Shown in pieces: positions 50,457 through 62,510 of a stretch of DNA of 64,000 bases. This DNA is from Microcebus murinus (Eukaryota > Chordata > Mammalia > Primates > Cheirogaleidae). Each line of letters opens with the position of its first letter. Positions within the stretch are counted from its first letter, which is position 1. The translations under genes and the position numbers were made by a program. The stretch lies in NCBI RefSeq assembly GCF_040939455.1, contig NC_134106.1, positions 37,160,001 through 37,224,000 on the forward strand. The letters are read 5' to 3'. The notes under the pieces were generated by a model. The model was not told the DNA's origin, did not search any database, and saw only the letters and a list, made by a program, of their open reading frames with translations.

Positions 50457-50959
50457 TGTAACAGAGGTAAGGTCTGAAAAGGGGCAAAATGTATTATAAG
50501 TTGTCTCTTTAAAACCCCGCACCCTTTTGGGGAATTAAAACCTGCATTCCTGCCCAATGCCAGTAATCAAAGGGGCAGAAAAATGTCCTTTGTTCTTTGT
50601 TGTCTAGTATCTTAAAGCCACAGGAGATGACTCAACAGAACTGTGCAGAGGTCACAAGACCATCTCCACCAGACATAAATTTGACCAAAACTACCAACTA
50701 CAGTTAAACAACAATAGTCCAAAGCCATGACATGCGACATCAGTCATATAGACCTGATCCCAACCTCTGAAAACCCCCTTTAAAAGCCCTATATTTCTGC
50801 TTAAAGGTGGGACAGCAGTCTTTCAAGATGCTAGTCTACCATCCTCCTCATTTGCCAGCAAATTAATAAACTTTTCTTTCCTTTTTCTCAAATCACTTGT
50901 CCTCATTTTTCACTCTCACTGATTTGGCCTCAGAGACAAGTACTAAACTTGCGGTAACA
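50457..50959 (+). repeat. 3' LTR of the provirus
   Basis: 503 bases from tgtaacagaggt to gcggtaaca; same order of motifs as the 5' LTR, with aataaa at 50875-50880. Small indels and many substitutions relative to the 5' copy. Confidence 0.9.
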
Positions 50960-53900
50960 AAAGGGCAAGGTGTACCTCTCCTAATCACCTTCCTAAGGTG
51001 ATTCCTTATTCCTTAATCACACATGCATCCAAGTTGCTGCCCTAAAAATAAATAAATAAAATAAAATAAATAAAATTAAAAAATCACACACTCAAATCCC
51101 AAATAAGTTACATGCACTATTCATTCCCCATACATACTAGACTGTTTCGCTTCATAAAATCCCCAAAGAGACCTCTGTAGCCCATTGTACATTGATTGAC
51201 AGTTACGATTCGTCTCAAATATCTGCTTTTCTTGAAAAGGTCATTACCAAACTCATCTGCATCAGTTGTACTGTTGGTTTCTGATACTTTACAGGCCAAA
51301 GTCTTTAGTTCAATAAACCACCAAGTCCCAGGTCTGAATTGAAATTTATTTTCATAACCACCATACATGAATAAAAAGTTAAGGAGATAAGTGCAAATAA
51401 AATTACAGAACCTCAAGAAATCATACTATTTTAAAGCATCTTAATACCATATAAATATACATTAGCAGATACTATTTGCAATAAAGCTTTTAAAGACCTC
51501 TACAAGTCAAGGTTATGTTAGTAAGTTGAAAATAAAATGTAAATTTAAAGGCAAGTAAATGTCATTTTCTAAAACATACCATAATTTCTATTTTTCACTA
51601 TTCAAATTAAGAAAGTTCTATGGTAAAGATGATAGGACTAGATCCAGAGACAATCCTGGTGGGAATCTAAAAAGTAAAATGCTTTTAAATATTTTTTCTT
51701 AAGTAGGGAGAAATAGCCAACTAATATTTATGAAACAAAGAAGGAATCAGAAGTTTCAAAACTTAGCTACAAGAAGTTCTACCCCTATATATTCAGCCTA
51801 GAACAGAGACAACAGCCTCTAAAACATGTGTTTACAGAAAAATATTCTATAATACATATAGCAACTCTTCTCTGAGTTCTGTTTCCTTTATTCTTTCTTC
51901 AGACTCAGTTTCCCACATTACTGTGTTTATCAGCTTTTTCTCATATGGCTCAGTAAAGAATAAATAGGCTATGAAGTTAAACTGGTTAAACCATCTCTGA
52001 ATAAGATACTGACATTGCCTTTTATTCTTTCCTTCACAAAGGTTTGAATTGTCTTTGCCCACCCTCTGCAATCTTCTGATAACCAAGATGAGTGCCTCCT
52101 CCTTCTAACCATAAGCACTGTATTACACTAAAGAATCCCTAACGCAAAGAAAAACACAAAAACGATCTTGGGAGGAGCACAATTGAAAAAGAATATGCTC
52201 TTGCCTTCTCATTTACTCTCTTCTCTGGCTAACTACTGCCACCCCACCAACACCATCACCATCACCCTTCCCCTCCCCCCACGACTTAAAACAACTGCTT
52301 TAAATTTCTTTTAGTGCAGCAAGCAATAGCTTGTAAAAGGATGCAAACCAGCTGAAACATTTGACAGACAGTGTTAAACACCAGGGAATTACTATCAACC
52401 ATTTTACTTTAAAAGGTGCTTTGATGTTGGCTATCTTTCATGTACCTCTTTCATGGCACATTAATAAAGAAAACGGAGCTGAAGTAAATCAAGACCCAAG
52501 GTCACGTCTAGAATTACAGCACTGTAGGTACCTGATGAAAAAGGGATTAATGCTGCATGAGTAGTGAATAAATAAAAGCACCTCTACCCACCAATCAGGC
52601 AAGTTTTAAAAGTGCTTCTGAACTTTATTCTGCAACTAGACCTGAGACATCTTTAATCCTCCATGTCCCTAAACCTAATTATCATAATGTGAACCCAAAT
52701 GTTAGGATGCCTTCAAAACGCAAGTGCTACGAAGCAGAAAAGTAATGGGAATTAAGCTGGGCGTAATCTTAGAAATGTACAGATGTGGGGAACTTAAAAG
52801 TGATATTTCAATAAATTAGAGGAACATAATACAAAGATTTAGCCACATAAAATACATTAGCATCAAAAGGTATCCTCCTGTCCTCTAGCCAAAAAACATA
52901 TATAAAACACAAATAAGGTGGATTCAAGAACTACTATTTTCAAATATCAGTTTCTGGATCCTGAATCCCCAAGTCTTATACAACCAAATAAAAAGGATCT
53001 CAACAAAGGATTCTAGCAATTTTGAATTCTTCTAATGCAACTGAAATGAGAGAGAACCATAGTGATTATTATGTACAACCCAAACAGCTGTAATAAGAAA
53101 ACAATGTTCCTTCTACAATCAATTAATCAATTGAACACATTTTTAAAAATGTATTGGCCAAAAGTGAGGGAAAACAGCAGGCTGTTTAATGCCAAAGAAA
53201 AGGAAAATATGAGTAAGAATACGCCAAAGAGTTAACAATCTCAAAATAAAAATGGTTCCATTAGTAACTATTAATAACGCAGTCTTATCCCTTACACATT
53301 TAATTTACTGTAGGAATGATGGAAAAAAAGCTAAATTACTTAATATATACATTTGTTTTGTATTTGCTACACATCTGTATTCACCAAAACATAGAATTCA
53401 ACATAAATCAAGAATGCACTGGACACTATTCACAGAGATGGTCACTAAAAGTCCCAAAAAGTAGACACCACCACCCTGTAATATGATTCCTAACTTCACC
53501 AAGAACACGGTTAATGGAAAGGTCTATGTATAATTATTTCACCCATCTATTTATAAGCATTAAAGTCTTAAAATCTATTATTTTCTACTAAACTGATAAC
53601 CCTATGGCAGAAAATACTGTTTATCTGAGGTACATGCCTTAAGAAGTAAACAACCATGTATATATGAAATTGGTGAATCCTATATTTTCACAATCATGGT
53701 ACTCCTCAGTTCGGAGGAGTATCTAGGAGTGTAACACTGTACATATACAAACTGAAATTAGAAAGGAAAACATGTAAAACAATTGCTCAAAATAAGGTGT
53801 TGTTTCTTCCATTTCTAAAGGTTATCAAAAACACTCATAAAATCCCAAAGTTTATCAATTGTTACATTAATGCTGAACATATTGTTTAATTTACATTTTA

Positions 53901-55278
53901 GGTTCCGTATTAGCAAATATACTTGTCTAAACAGAACATCTGTTTTAGTTACAATACATTGTATCTTTGGCAAGAGCTTACAATAAAACTAACAAAAACA
54001 ATCAAGAATCTTTATTGGACCTGGCAACAAAAGCAGATTTGTAACCAAAAACCTTAAGACACAAAATGACCATCACTGGGCTCTGGGCCAGTTCTAATCT
54101 AAGTCAATAAACAAAGATCTGCAAGAGGGGCTACAGTTAAGGGTGGAGTAACTCCTGCAGATATTTAAATTGGAATTAAGGACACAAAAACACATGGGTT
54201 ATAAAACTGGTAAAACATTTTATTTTGATCAAAAACTGTCAAACTGAATTCAAATCCAAACAGTATTTTAAAGCCAAATATAGTCCTCCCCTCCCCCCAT
54301 TATTCATTCCTTATGCCTCCTTTCCCAACATGCTTCACTAAAACAGTCTATTTAAATATGTATTTCTTAAAAAATGCCACTTTGCAACAAAATGAACATA
54401 AATTACACTGATTCTATAAAATCATAAACATGCCAGAAAGGAAACCTTATAAACAAGAGTCCAGTGCTTATAATAGTCACAGAAATGGAGAGACAGATAT
54501 AAACAGGTGAAAGGAAACAAAACTGTAGAATGTCACAGTACATCTTCTTAAGCTAACAATGTGGAAAGAAGTGAGAAGTTTAAATACCATATTACCTTGT
54601 CTTAATAATCTGCTTATTAGTTTTAATATCCAGAAAACAATTTAGGTTATCCCAAGTTCCAAGGCTAATTTATGGCCTTCATCATGGAGGAAACAGGATA
54701 TTTAAATACAAAAAACTTGATTTCACATTCCACTGCACTAGTGAGAAGTAAATAGCAGCAACCGCAACAACTTATCCTCCATATAAAACAGTATTAACTT
54801 CATAACATTATGAACTTTACATAGCTAGATAGATCTAAAGGTGTATAGTTAAGCTTCTTGATTTGTTAGAAAATAAGTTTCTTTAAACCAAACAGAAAGG
54901 TCCAGGTGGTTCAGGGCAGGAGAGATCTGCTGTTATTCTGATAGAATCATCCACGGTCAGAGTTACCTTAAAAATCATCTTGTCAAATTTCTACCAAAAT
55001 TCCCTCTGGCATCACAAAAGTGCCATCCCTACTAAAGTTCATATTGTTAGGTTAGGTCCAAAAACTCAAGTCTTTCAAAAACTTTTCTGATCCTGATTCT
55101 AATATACCTCAATGTCCACAAATTTCAAAAACATGTCTCCAAACCTTGACTAAATTATTGACTGAAACATTAACTAATCCCTCATACTTCACACCAGACA
55201 TCAATCTATTAGCTAATCAACACCTTTTGGGGAGCCACATACAAATATGCAAATCTGTAGTTTGTTCATATGCGTATC
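50960..55278. other. Intron-like DNA right of the provirus
   Basis: Contains an (AAATA/AATA)n tract at 51044-51081, an unrecognised 99-codon minus-strand open frame (51117-51416), and a small hairpin tactcctc-agttcg-gaggagta at 53700-53721. A minus-strand AATAAA near 54213 has no supporting transcript features. No exon identified. Confidence 0.4.
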
Positions 55279-55294
55279 AAGAAACTATCAAAAG
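55279..55294 (+). repeat. Target-site duplication of L1 stub, left copy
   Basis: aagaaactatcaaaag, identical to 55424-55439. Confidence 0.9.
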
Positions 55295-55423
55295 GTTGGA
55301 CACGCTTGAAGCTCTGGCACGGGGGTTGGGGGGTTGGTGGGGTGGCAGGGGCAACATACGTAACCCTAACAATATTTGTACCCCCATAATATGATGAAAT
55401 AAAAGGAAAAAGAAAAAAAAAGA
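55295..55423 (+). mobile_element. 129-base lemur L1 3' stub
   Basis: Only the extreme L1 3' UTR: G-rich run (gggggttggggggttggtgg), 'caacatacgtaaccctaaca', 'tttgtacccccataatatga', then an A-rich tail. Flanked by a perfect 16-base duplication (55279-55294 and 55424-55439), so a complete, severely 5'-truncated insertion. Confidence 0.95.
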
Positions 55424-55439
55424 AAGAAACTATCAAAAG
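55424..55439 (+). repeat. Target-site duplication of L1 stub, right copy
   Basis: aagaaactatcaaaag, 16 of 16 identical to the left copy. Confidence 0.9.
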
Positions 55440-56872
55440 CTGTGCTGAGATACAGATGTGTCTCCCAGCCTAGTTTTCCTAGAAAATGAAATAGGATAAG
55501 ACCAAAATGCTCTATTTATAAGAAACGCATGGTGACTTCCAGTGGTTATTGCTCTATTGTCCCTTCTTAAGTGCTTATAAACCATCCCTTTATAATTTAA
55601 TAATAATCTTGCCTGATCAAGATCACACTCAGTCATTTGCATGACCTACTTTATTTCCCTTTGAAACATAAGAATAACATCTGTCTATTTCCAAGCTTCC
55701 ACAATTTCTCAACAATTACCAACAGTGGTATCAAAATTTTATGCACAAGTCCACCCAGACCTCCAGAAAATGTTTCATGTGGGCCAGAAGATAAAATGAG
55801 AAATAGAAGTTCTCTTAATATCATCTTATTTTAATTACATCTTAGTTTTATTTTATTGATACTATTCTCTTTTCAGCTCCAAAATCATTCTATCTCACAA
55901 ATTAAAAGAGGAGTTGAACAATTCCACTCTTATCCATTGATTAAGATTAGATATTAACTACAAGCAATGAAATATTCTTTTCTAACTCTATCTTCCCAAA
56001 GATAATCATTAAAAGACTTTTATGCTATGTTTGAGGGGAGACGGTTAATGGAGGGATTCAGGCCTTAGACTTTAGTCGTCCAGAACTACTTTCAGCAGAT
56101 CAGTAGCTCCCATCTTACACACATCCTTGGTTACTTACACTTTTTTAAGCTTTGTATATGACCTTGTAAAATCCATACTTGGCAAGAAGTCTGCAGTCAA
56201 TATACTCTTTTAGTTCCCAATCTTTTTCTGGAGGCAAAGCCCCTAGAAGTCAATGTGCTCAATTCAGAACATGATAGAATATTTTTATATTAAACAATAT
56301 GTTTAAGTATGAGAACTAAATCAAATACTAGATACTAGTATACATCAAAAATTAAGAAAATGTATAAGTGTAAAATAAAAATTGTTCCAAATTTGGTTTG
56401 GTAAAGAACCTTTCTTCTATAATGTAATTCACAACTTTCTTCAAGGGGAAAAAAAGCTTTCTTGATAGAAGGCTTAAACAATTTTCTGATACGCTTTAAG
56501 GAGTATAAGACTTGTCTAGCAATTCAATCACCCAAACACTTTTGTTTTTTTCCTACTATAATTATTTTACATTCTCTTTTCCATATCATTTTGTTACCTA
56601 AAATGCATCTCTGAAGTGGCCTACTTGAAGCCTCTTCCCTTACAATAAGATTATAATAAAACTTTAACATGTGTTAATAACTAAAGTGCTTGGGAAGTTT
56701 TCTTTGACATGAGGAACCTTAAGTGAGAAAATTCTATGCATTAATTTAACTTTTTCCAGAAAATTAAAAAAAAAATCATGGTTCGTGATTTTATTGGTAG
56801 AGCATATTAGTCCACCTCATATATCCTAATATGTTGTCCTAAGAACCACTGCCCTATTTTCTTTCCTTTAGC
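55440..56872. other. AT-rich DNA, no gene seen
   Basis: No exon or repeat family recognised. Open frames near 55433-55834 are short and unrecognised. Confidence 0.4.
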
Positions 56873-57058
56873 AGGGGTCCCCAACCTATGGTGAGCTGTA
56901 TAATTATTTCATTATATATTACAATGCAATAATAATAAAGTGCACAATAAATGCAATGCACTCAAATTGTCCCGAAACCATCCCCCGCCTCCCCAGTCTG
57001 TGGAAAAATTGTCTTCCATGAAAATGGTCCCTGGTACCAAAATGGTTGGGACCGCTGT
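56873..57058. mobile_element. Internally deleted hAT-type DNA transposon
   Basis: Ends caggggtccccaacctatgg and tggttgggaccgctg, with the internal phrases 'cccgaaaccatcccccgcct' and 'ggaaaaattgtcttccatga', match a common non-autonomous hAT family. No clear 8-base duplication. Confidence 0.7.
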
Positions 57059-57060
57059 TT

Positions 57061-57132
57061 AGAAGATCTTTTGTGTAGGAGCCACAGCTGTGTAGAAAGA
57101 AAAAAAAAAAAAAAAATAGAAGATCTTTTGTG
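57061..57132 (+). mobile_element. Micro-retroinsertion with poly-A and target duplication
   Basis: agaagatcttttgtg occurs at 57061-57075 and again at 57118-57132. Between them lie about 24 unique bases (taggagccacagctgtgtag...) and about 17 A. This is the structure of an L1-driven insertion of a very short RNA end. The source is unknown. Confidence 0.75.
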
Positions 57133-57231
57133 ACTTTATAAGATAGTCTGAATTTTATTTCTAAGAGTTTTCCAACTTCTCATTAAAGACTCTTGCAGGC
57201 CAAACTTCTCTTAACTTTCCATTTTTAAAGG

Positions 57232-57293
57232 TTGAAAATGGACTTCACACAGCAATGTTTCTCCAACTTTTCTGATCATCATTGACAATAAGA
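57232..57293 (+). repeat. 62-base direct repeat, copy 1
   Basis: Starts ttgaaaatggacttcacaca and ends attgacaataaga. It spans about 20 bases of flank plus the left end of the hAT-like element at 57252. Copy 2 is at 58222-58283. Confidence 0.95.
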
Positions 57294-57500
57294 TACATAT
57301 ACTTTACATCACAACCCAATACACAATACTTATTTGTAACCAAAACAAATATTCACGAGGCAATAAATAGCCTACTACATGAGGTGTACTTTACTTTCTA
57401 TTCTTTTCTATTTAATTTTTTTAAATGCTGCCTGGGACACGCTAAATTGATTTCACCTTTCACCAATGGGTTGCAACCTACAATTTGAAAAACATGACTC
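57252..57500. mobile_element. Old non-autonomous hAT-like element
   Basis: Left 'agcaatgtttctccaacttt' and right 'caatttgaaaaacatgactc' are imperfect inverted ends. Internal 'cacaacccaatacacaatac' and 'caccaatgggttgcaaccta' fit an old Charlie-type MER element. Confidence 0.6.
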
Positions 57501-57550
57501 TAGAGAGCTCATATGACATGGAAAATGAGAGCAATAAGATGATGTATCTG

Positions 57551-57690
57551 GGCCAGGCACAGTGGCTCCTGCCTGTAATACTAGCACTCTGAGGTGGGAG
57601 GATTGCTTGAGCTCAGGAGTGCAAGACCAGCCTGAGCAAGAGTGAGACCCCATCTCTACTAATTAAAATCTAAAAAAATTAAAAAAAAAA
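57551..57690 (+). mobile_element. Alu monomer (FLAM-like)
   Basis: One arm: ggccaggcacagtggctcct ... 'gagaccccatctctacta' plus A-rich tail. Target duplication aagatgatgtatctg (57536-57550) and aagatgatgatgaatctg (57691-57708), the latter with a 3-base expansion. Confidence 0.85.
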
Positions 57691-58010
57691 AAGATGATGA
57701 TGAATCTGGGTGATATGAATAAAGGAGGACATAGATTCATCACACTTTACTTCAGCATTGTGGCTTTCTTACAATGAATCTCATATACCATACCACACAA
57801 ACAGAATTCCTTTCACTAAGAATATCTGTTATACCTAATCTGTCTATAAAAATTGTACTTGTCACTCTGTATCTCCTTATCTTGCTTTTAATTCTCTACA
57901 TAGATTTTACCACTGAAATACCATAATATTAGTACCATGTATTATAAATACATGGTATTATATGTACATGGTAAATACACACACATTTACCTTTTTGTCT
58001 ATTTTCCCCA

Positions 58011-58090
58011 CTCATATGCTTGTGCTTGCATCTATTCTCTTCCCTATCCATCCCACCCTTCCCCCTTGTACTTTCTTTTCTGTGTCCTCA
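58011..58090 (+). repeat. 80-base inverted repeat, left arm
   Basis: Starts ctcatatgcttgtgcttgca and ends ctgtgtcctca. Reverse complement at 58626-58705, 76 of 80 positions matching by hand alignment without gaps. Confidence 0.92.
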
Positions 58091-58221
58091 GACGCTTTTC
58101 ATTTTTCTAAGGGATGTTCAGCTCCCCATACTCTGGGGAGCATATGTGAAGCACGCTTCAAGAGGGCAGGTACTTTGTCTTATTCAGTGCTCTTATTCCC
58201 AGTGCACAGTACTGCCACAGT

Positions 58222-58283
58222 TTGAAAATGGACTTCACACAGCAATGTTTCTCCAACTTTTCTGATCATCATTGACAATAAGA
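58222..58283 (+). repeat. 62-base direct repeat, copy 2
   Basis: 62 of 62 identical to 57232-57293, offset exactly 990 bases. Lies inside the spacer of the 58011/58705 inverted repeat. Confidence 0.95.
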
Positions 58284-58625
58284 CAATAGTTTGGGTGCTG
58301 AGCGACACTTCGCTCATTGTATGAAAGCACATGTAATGGGATGTTTTGTTCTAGATAAAGCACCAAATGCCTGTTTACCCAACATTGGCAATCACCTACC
58401 TCTGTCCTATATAATAGGTATACTTTGGGGGGAGGAAGAGGAAGAAGTTAAAGAGCTGAGAGAGAAAATTTCTTTAGGAAGATGGCTGAAATGCTCTGGC
58501 ATTTCTTCCATTGTCCCAACATTTCATGAAGAAGGGTATATCTCATTCATTGTATGCCAAGTGAGAGGGGCTTTACTAGAACAACTACTGCATGAACTTC
58601 ACAAATGAAAAGCAAGAGCTACCAG
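58284..58625 (+). other. Inserted-looking segment with a 105-codon open frame
   Basis: The segment between direct-repeat copy 2 and the right inverted arm. It holds an uninterrupted frame from ATG 58291 to 58608 with an acidic EEEEE stretch near residue 50 and a Leu-rich end. No domain or family recognised and no splice context; probably chance or a fragment of something unknown. Confidence 0.3.
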
Positions 58626-58705
58626 TGAGGGCACAGAAAAGAAAGTACAAGGGGAAATGGTGGGATGGATAGGAAAGAGAATAGATGCAAGCACAAGCAT
58701 ATGAG
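58626..58705 (-). repeat. 80-base inverted repeat, right arm
   Basis: Reverse complement of 58011-58090 with four mismatches; the spacer is 535 bases. Confidence 0.92.
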
Positions 58706-59456
58706 AGAGAATTAAAAAGGGGAGAGAAAGCTGTGCTGAGGATAAATTGTTGATCCTCCTTTGAGAGCAGGCAAGGAGGTGTGAGCCAAATGGGCCTGCA
58801 AGAGGAAGTCTTTAGTAGGATTCAAGAGATTATGTCCAAGACAGCTGAGTAGCAAAGTGATCCAGACAAGAGCAGCCTGTCTGAAGCCTAGGGCTAGAGA
58901 AAGAAAGCCATGCTGGTCTACCAAAAAAGATATCTGCCACATCACAGCTTCCTAGTGGGGGAGATCTCAGAAAACAAAAACAAATAGAAAAATTCCTCAA
59001 ACACTCCATGAAAGAAAGAATCAGCAATTGTATTTGGGCCAACCAGAGGGCCTTATTCTCAGATTGCTGAAATGAAGACTGTTCTAATGACTAAGACAGA
59101 CTGAAAAAGCTTTGAGACCTATCCATTATTTCAGCCATGTATGAACATGAGTTCATACAAACTAAGTTGAATAAGGAGTGGAGGTAGTAAAAAAAAAAGT
59201 TGGTCTCTTCTTGCACTTTTTTTTTTTTTTTTATTCTTAAGAATTCTGCTAATCTTCTTGCACTTTTTAAGGTCTATCTCATTCAATTTGACATTTACAT
59301 GTGATAAATACTTGTTGAATGAATGAATGCATAAGTAAAATAGCTGGATGAAAACACATAAAACTATTAATACTATTCTGAGTAGTGAGATTACAAATGA
59401 CTTTTACTTTTCGTATTTTTCTGGATTTTTCAAAATATCTCCCTTAAGCATACTTT
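58706..59456. other. Unannotated DNA
   Basis: No gene seen. 59280-59335 ('gataaatacttgttgaatga') and 59380-59455 are weak ends of ancient repeats. A T13-15 run lies near 59218-59233. Confidence 0.4.
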
Positions 59457-59470
59457 AAAAAGTACATATT

Positions 59471-59803
<333 letters not shown>

Positions 59804-59817
59804 AAAAAGTACATATT

Positions 59818-60779
59818 AGATTGCAAGAGAATGAAGGGTATGTTATATATATATTTCAATAGGCATTCATATCCTGAAGAAACAAGGGAAAGGAAAAAGT
59901 AATTCTTAACTCAAAAGTATAAACTGAGATGATTAAAAATGATCTATTTTTCCCTCATGATCTATGTCTTTGGTGTCTGAAAATACCAAATTTTAAATTT
60001 AAAAGAAATTTACAATAGAAAACTAATATGATAAATTAGCTACCTGGATTGACCTTTTCCTGAACACAACTAAAAATCCTAGACATGATACATCTTCTTA
60101 AATGCATCAGTGAGTTGAGCAAGAAAGACTCAAGCTAAAAAATATGAAGTACATGTGGGAAGCTTGATTTCTGAAGCTGGCTTTCAGCTGAAGGCATTTG
60201 CTAAACCAAGTGAACTTTATTCTCTACCTTCATGGCCTCACAGAGCTTCAAAGAAGTAGAGGAATAAAACACAAAACCCAGGGTCCACCTAAGATAGGCA
60301 TTAACAAGAAATTCCCCCACCTACCCTCACACATATAAAGCCAGGACCGCAAAGTTAAGTTAAACTCTCAGTATAAGGGTAAAACAGAAATAAACTCACT
60401 ATATTCTACCTCTGGGAAACCAAAATGAAAATAGACTTTCTCACACCTTATCATATGGCTGATGGTGGGTGAACTGCTGATGAGAAAATGAAACCATAAT
60501 TCATCTCTCTAGTTTGCAACCTAAATTCACACTACCTGGGTGGTCAGAAAAAAATTCAAGCCAAGAATTTAATTTAAGCGATACCAAACTGGTAGTATCT
60601 AAGGGAGCCTGGCAGAAGCAAGTACAAATCCTCTTTGAAGGGACTCACAATCAATTCAGACCTCAATGAATTCCTGCAGATAACGTCCCATAAAAATAAA
60701 AAGTTTGCAATAAAAACTGAACAAAAAAGAAAACAAAGCACCACAAAGCAGAACCAGCAGTTACAACAGATAGCAGAAA
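59818..60779. other. Unannotated DNA
   Basis: No exon or repeat recognised with confidence; 60690-60779 may already be part of the old L1 that follows. Confidence 0.4.
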
Positions 60780-62510
60780 TAGACTTGCCAGGATTTTAGA
60801 TACTAGAATTATCACACAGACTAAAATATAACACTTAATATGGTAAAGGAAATAAAAGGCTTGAAAATACATTTAGGAACAACAAAAAAAAACTCTAAGA
60901 ATAATCAAGTAGATCTGAACAAAACAGAACTTCTAGAAATTAAAAATATAACTGAAATTAAATGGATGGATGTCAATTTCCCCAAAATTAAACTATAAAC
61001 CTAAATGAAAGAGTTAAAACTATAAAACTTATAGAACAAAACACAAGACAATCATAGTGATCTTGGTTTTGCCAAACATTTCTTAAATAGGAAACAAAAA
61101 GCAAAAAGTATGCCAAATTGATAAATTGAACTTCCTCAAAATTAAAATTTTTGCTATTCAAATGATCCTATGTTTTAAAAAAGTAGAAAGCCACAGACTG
61201 GGGAAAAAAGTTTATAAAACATATATCTGACAGAGGACTTGAATTTAGAATAGGTAAAAAATACTCTTATTCAATAACAAGAAGGAAAACAACTGAGTTT
61301 TTTTAAATGGGAAGATTTGAACAGATACTTCACCAAAGAAGATATATGGATGGCAAATAAGCAGGTGAAGATGCTCAACATTATTAGTCATTAAGAAAAT
61401 GCAGATTACAACCACAACGAGATATCACTACACACCCACTAGAATATCTATATTTAAAAGACTGACCATAACAAGTATTTACCATAATTTTATAATTCCA
61501 TTGAAGATATGGAGAAACTGGAACTCTGATACACTGCTGACAGGGATATAAAATGATACAATCACTTTGGAAAACAGTTTGACAGTTTCTTAAGTTAAAC
61601 ATATACCTACCATACAATACCACCTTTCCACAGCTAGTTACCTAAGAGAAATGAAAACATATGTCCACACAAAGACTTGAACGAGAATGCTCATGCTGCT
61701 TTATTTGTAACTGCCAAAAACTAGCAACAACCCAAATGTCCATCAACAGGTGAATGAATAAACTAATTGTGATATAGCCATACAATGGAATACCACTCAA
61801 TAGTTAAAAACAAACAAACAAAAAAACAAAAAAACCTGCTGGTTTCTGTAACATGGATGAATCTCAAAATAATTAAACTGAGTGAAAGAAGCCAACAAAA
61901 GATTACATGCTGTATGATTCCATTATATATAAATCTAGAAAATGCAAACTAATCTGTAACTATAAAAAGCAAATCAGAGGTTGCCTAGAGGAAGGAGGCA
62001 GGGAAGGAAAGGTATATTAAAATAGAACACAAGGAAATTAGGGGAGTAATAAATATGTTCATTATCTTGATTGTGGTTATAGCTTCATGGTACTATGAAT
62101 ATGTCAAAACTCATGAAATTGTAGATTTTAAGTATATGCAATTTATTATATGTCAATTATCTCTCAATAAAACTAAAAAAAACTAATAAATAGAACTTCT
62201 AGAAGTAAAAGACATAATAACTGAAATTAAAAATTCAATGTATGGGTGTAATAGCTAGAGAAAAAACTAATGAACTGGAGAAAAGACCTGAAGAAATCAA
62301 CCACAAAGCAGCCCAGACAGACAAGAGATGGAAAATGAAAAGAGGGAGGTTAAAAGGCATGGAGGATAGAGTGAGAAGACTAAATATACATACAGTTAGA
62401 ATCTCTGAGGGAGAACAGAGAATTTAACAGAGGCAATATTTAAAGAGAAATGGCTGAAATTTGGAAGAACTAAAAGATATCACCCTATAGATTTAACAAT
62501 TCCAATAAAT
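60780..62510 (+). mobile_element. Nested old L1M elements
   Basis: Outer L1M 5'-region/ORF1-like text at 60780-60962 ('actagaattatcacacagac', 'aacagaacttctagaaatta') resumes at 62191-62510 ('atagaacttctagaagtaaa', 'catggaggatagagtgagaa'). Between them (about 60963-62185) lies an inner L1M running from late ORF2 ('atcatagtgatcttggtttt', 'gatatcactacacacccact') to a 3' UTR ending 'tctcaataaaactaaaaaa'. All frames are broken. Confidence 0.75.

Larger units (their letters stand above)
43878..50959 (+). mobile_element. Defective class I endogenous retrovirus (provirus)
   Basis: About 7.1 kb: LTR, leader, gag, pro-pol, residual env, LTR, all on the plus strand. Gag has a single CCHC knuckle and Pol resembles gammaretrovirus-type class I ERVs. 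Every gene is broken by stops and frame changes, so it is an old fossil. The two LTRs differ at many positions by eye (not computed), fitting an ancient insertion. No exact 4-5 base target duplication was found (aaat left, aaag right). Confidence 0.9.

Noticed and set aside
53700..53721. Small hairpin tactcctc...gaggagta as a terminator or RNA element
   Set aside because: An 8-base stem is expected by chance in 64 kb; there is no flanking gene or repeat structure.
54201..54230. Minus-strand AATAAA as the 3' end of a gene
   Set aside because: No open frame, exon or conserved 3' UTR is recognisable upstream; AATAAA is common in AT-rich DNA.
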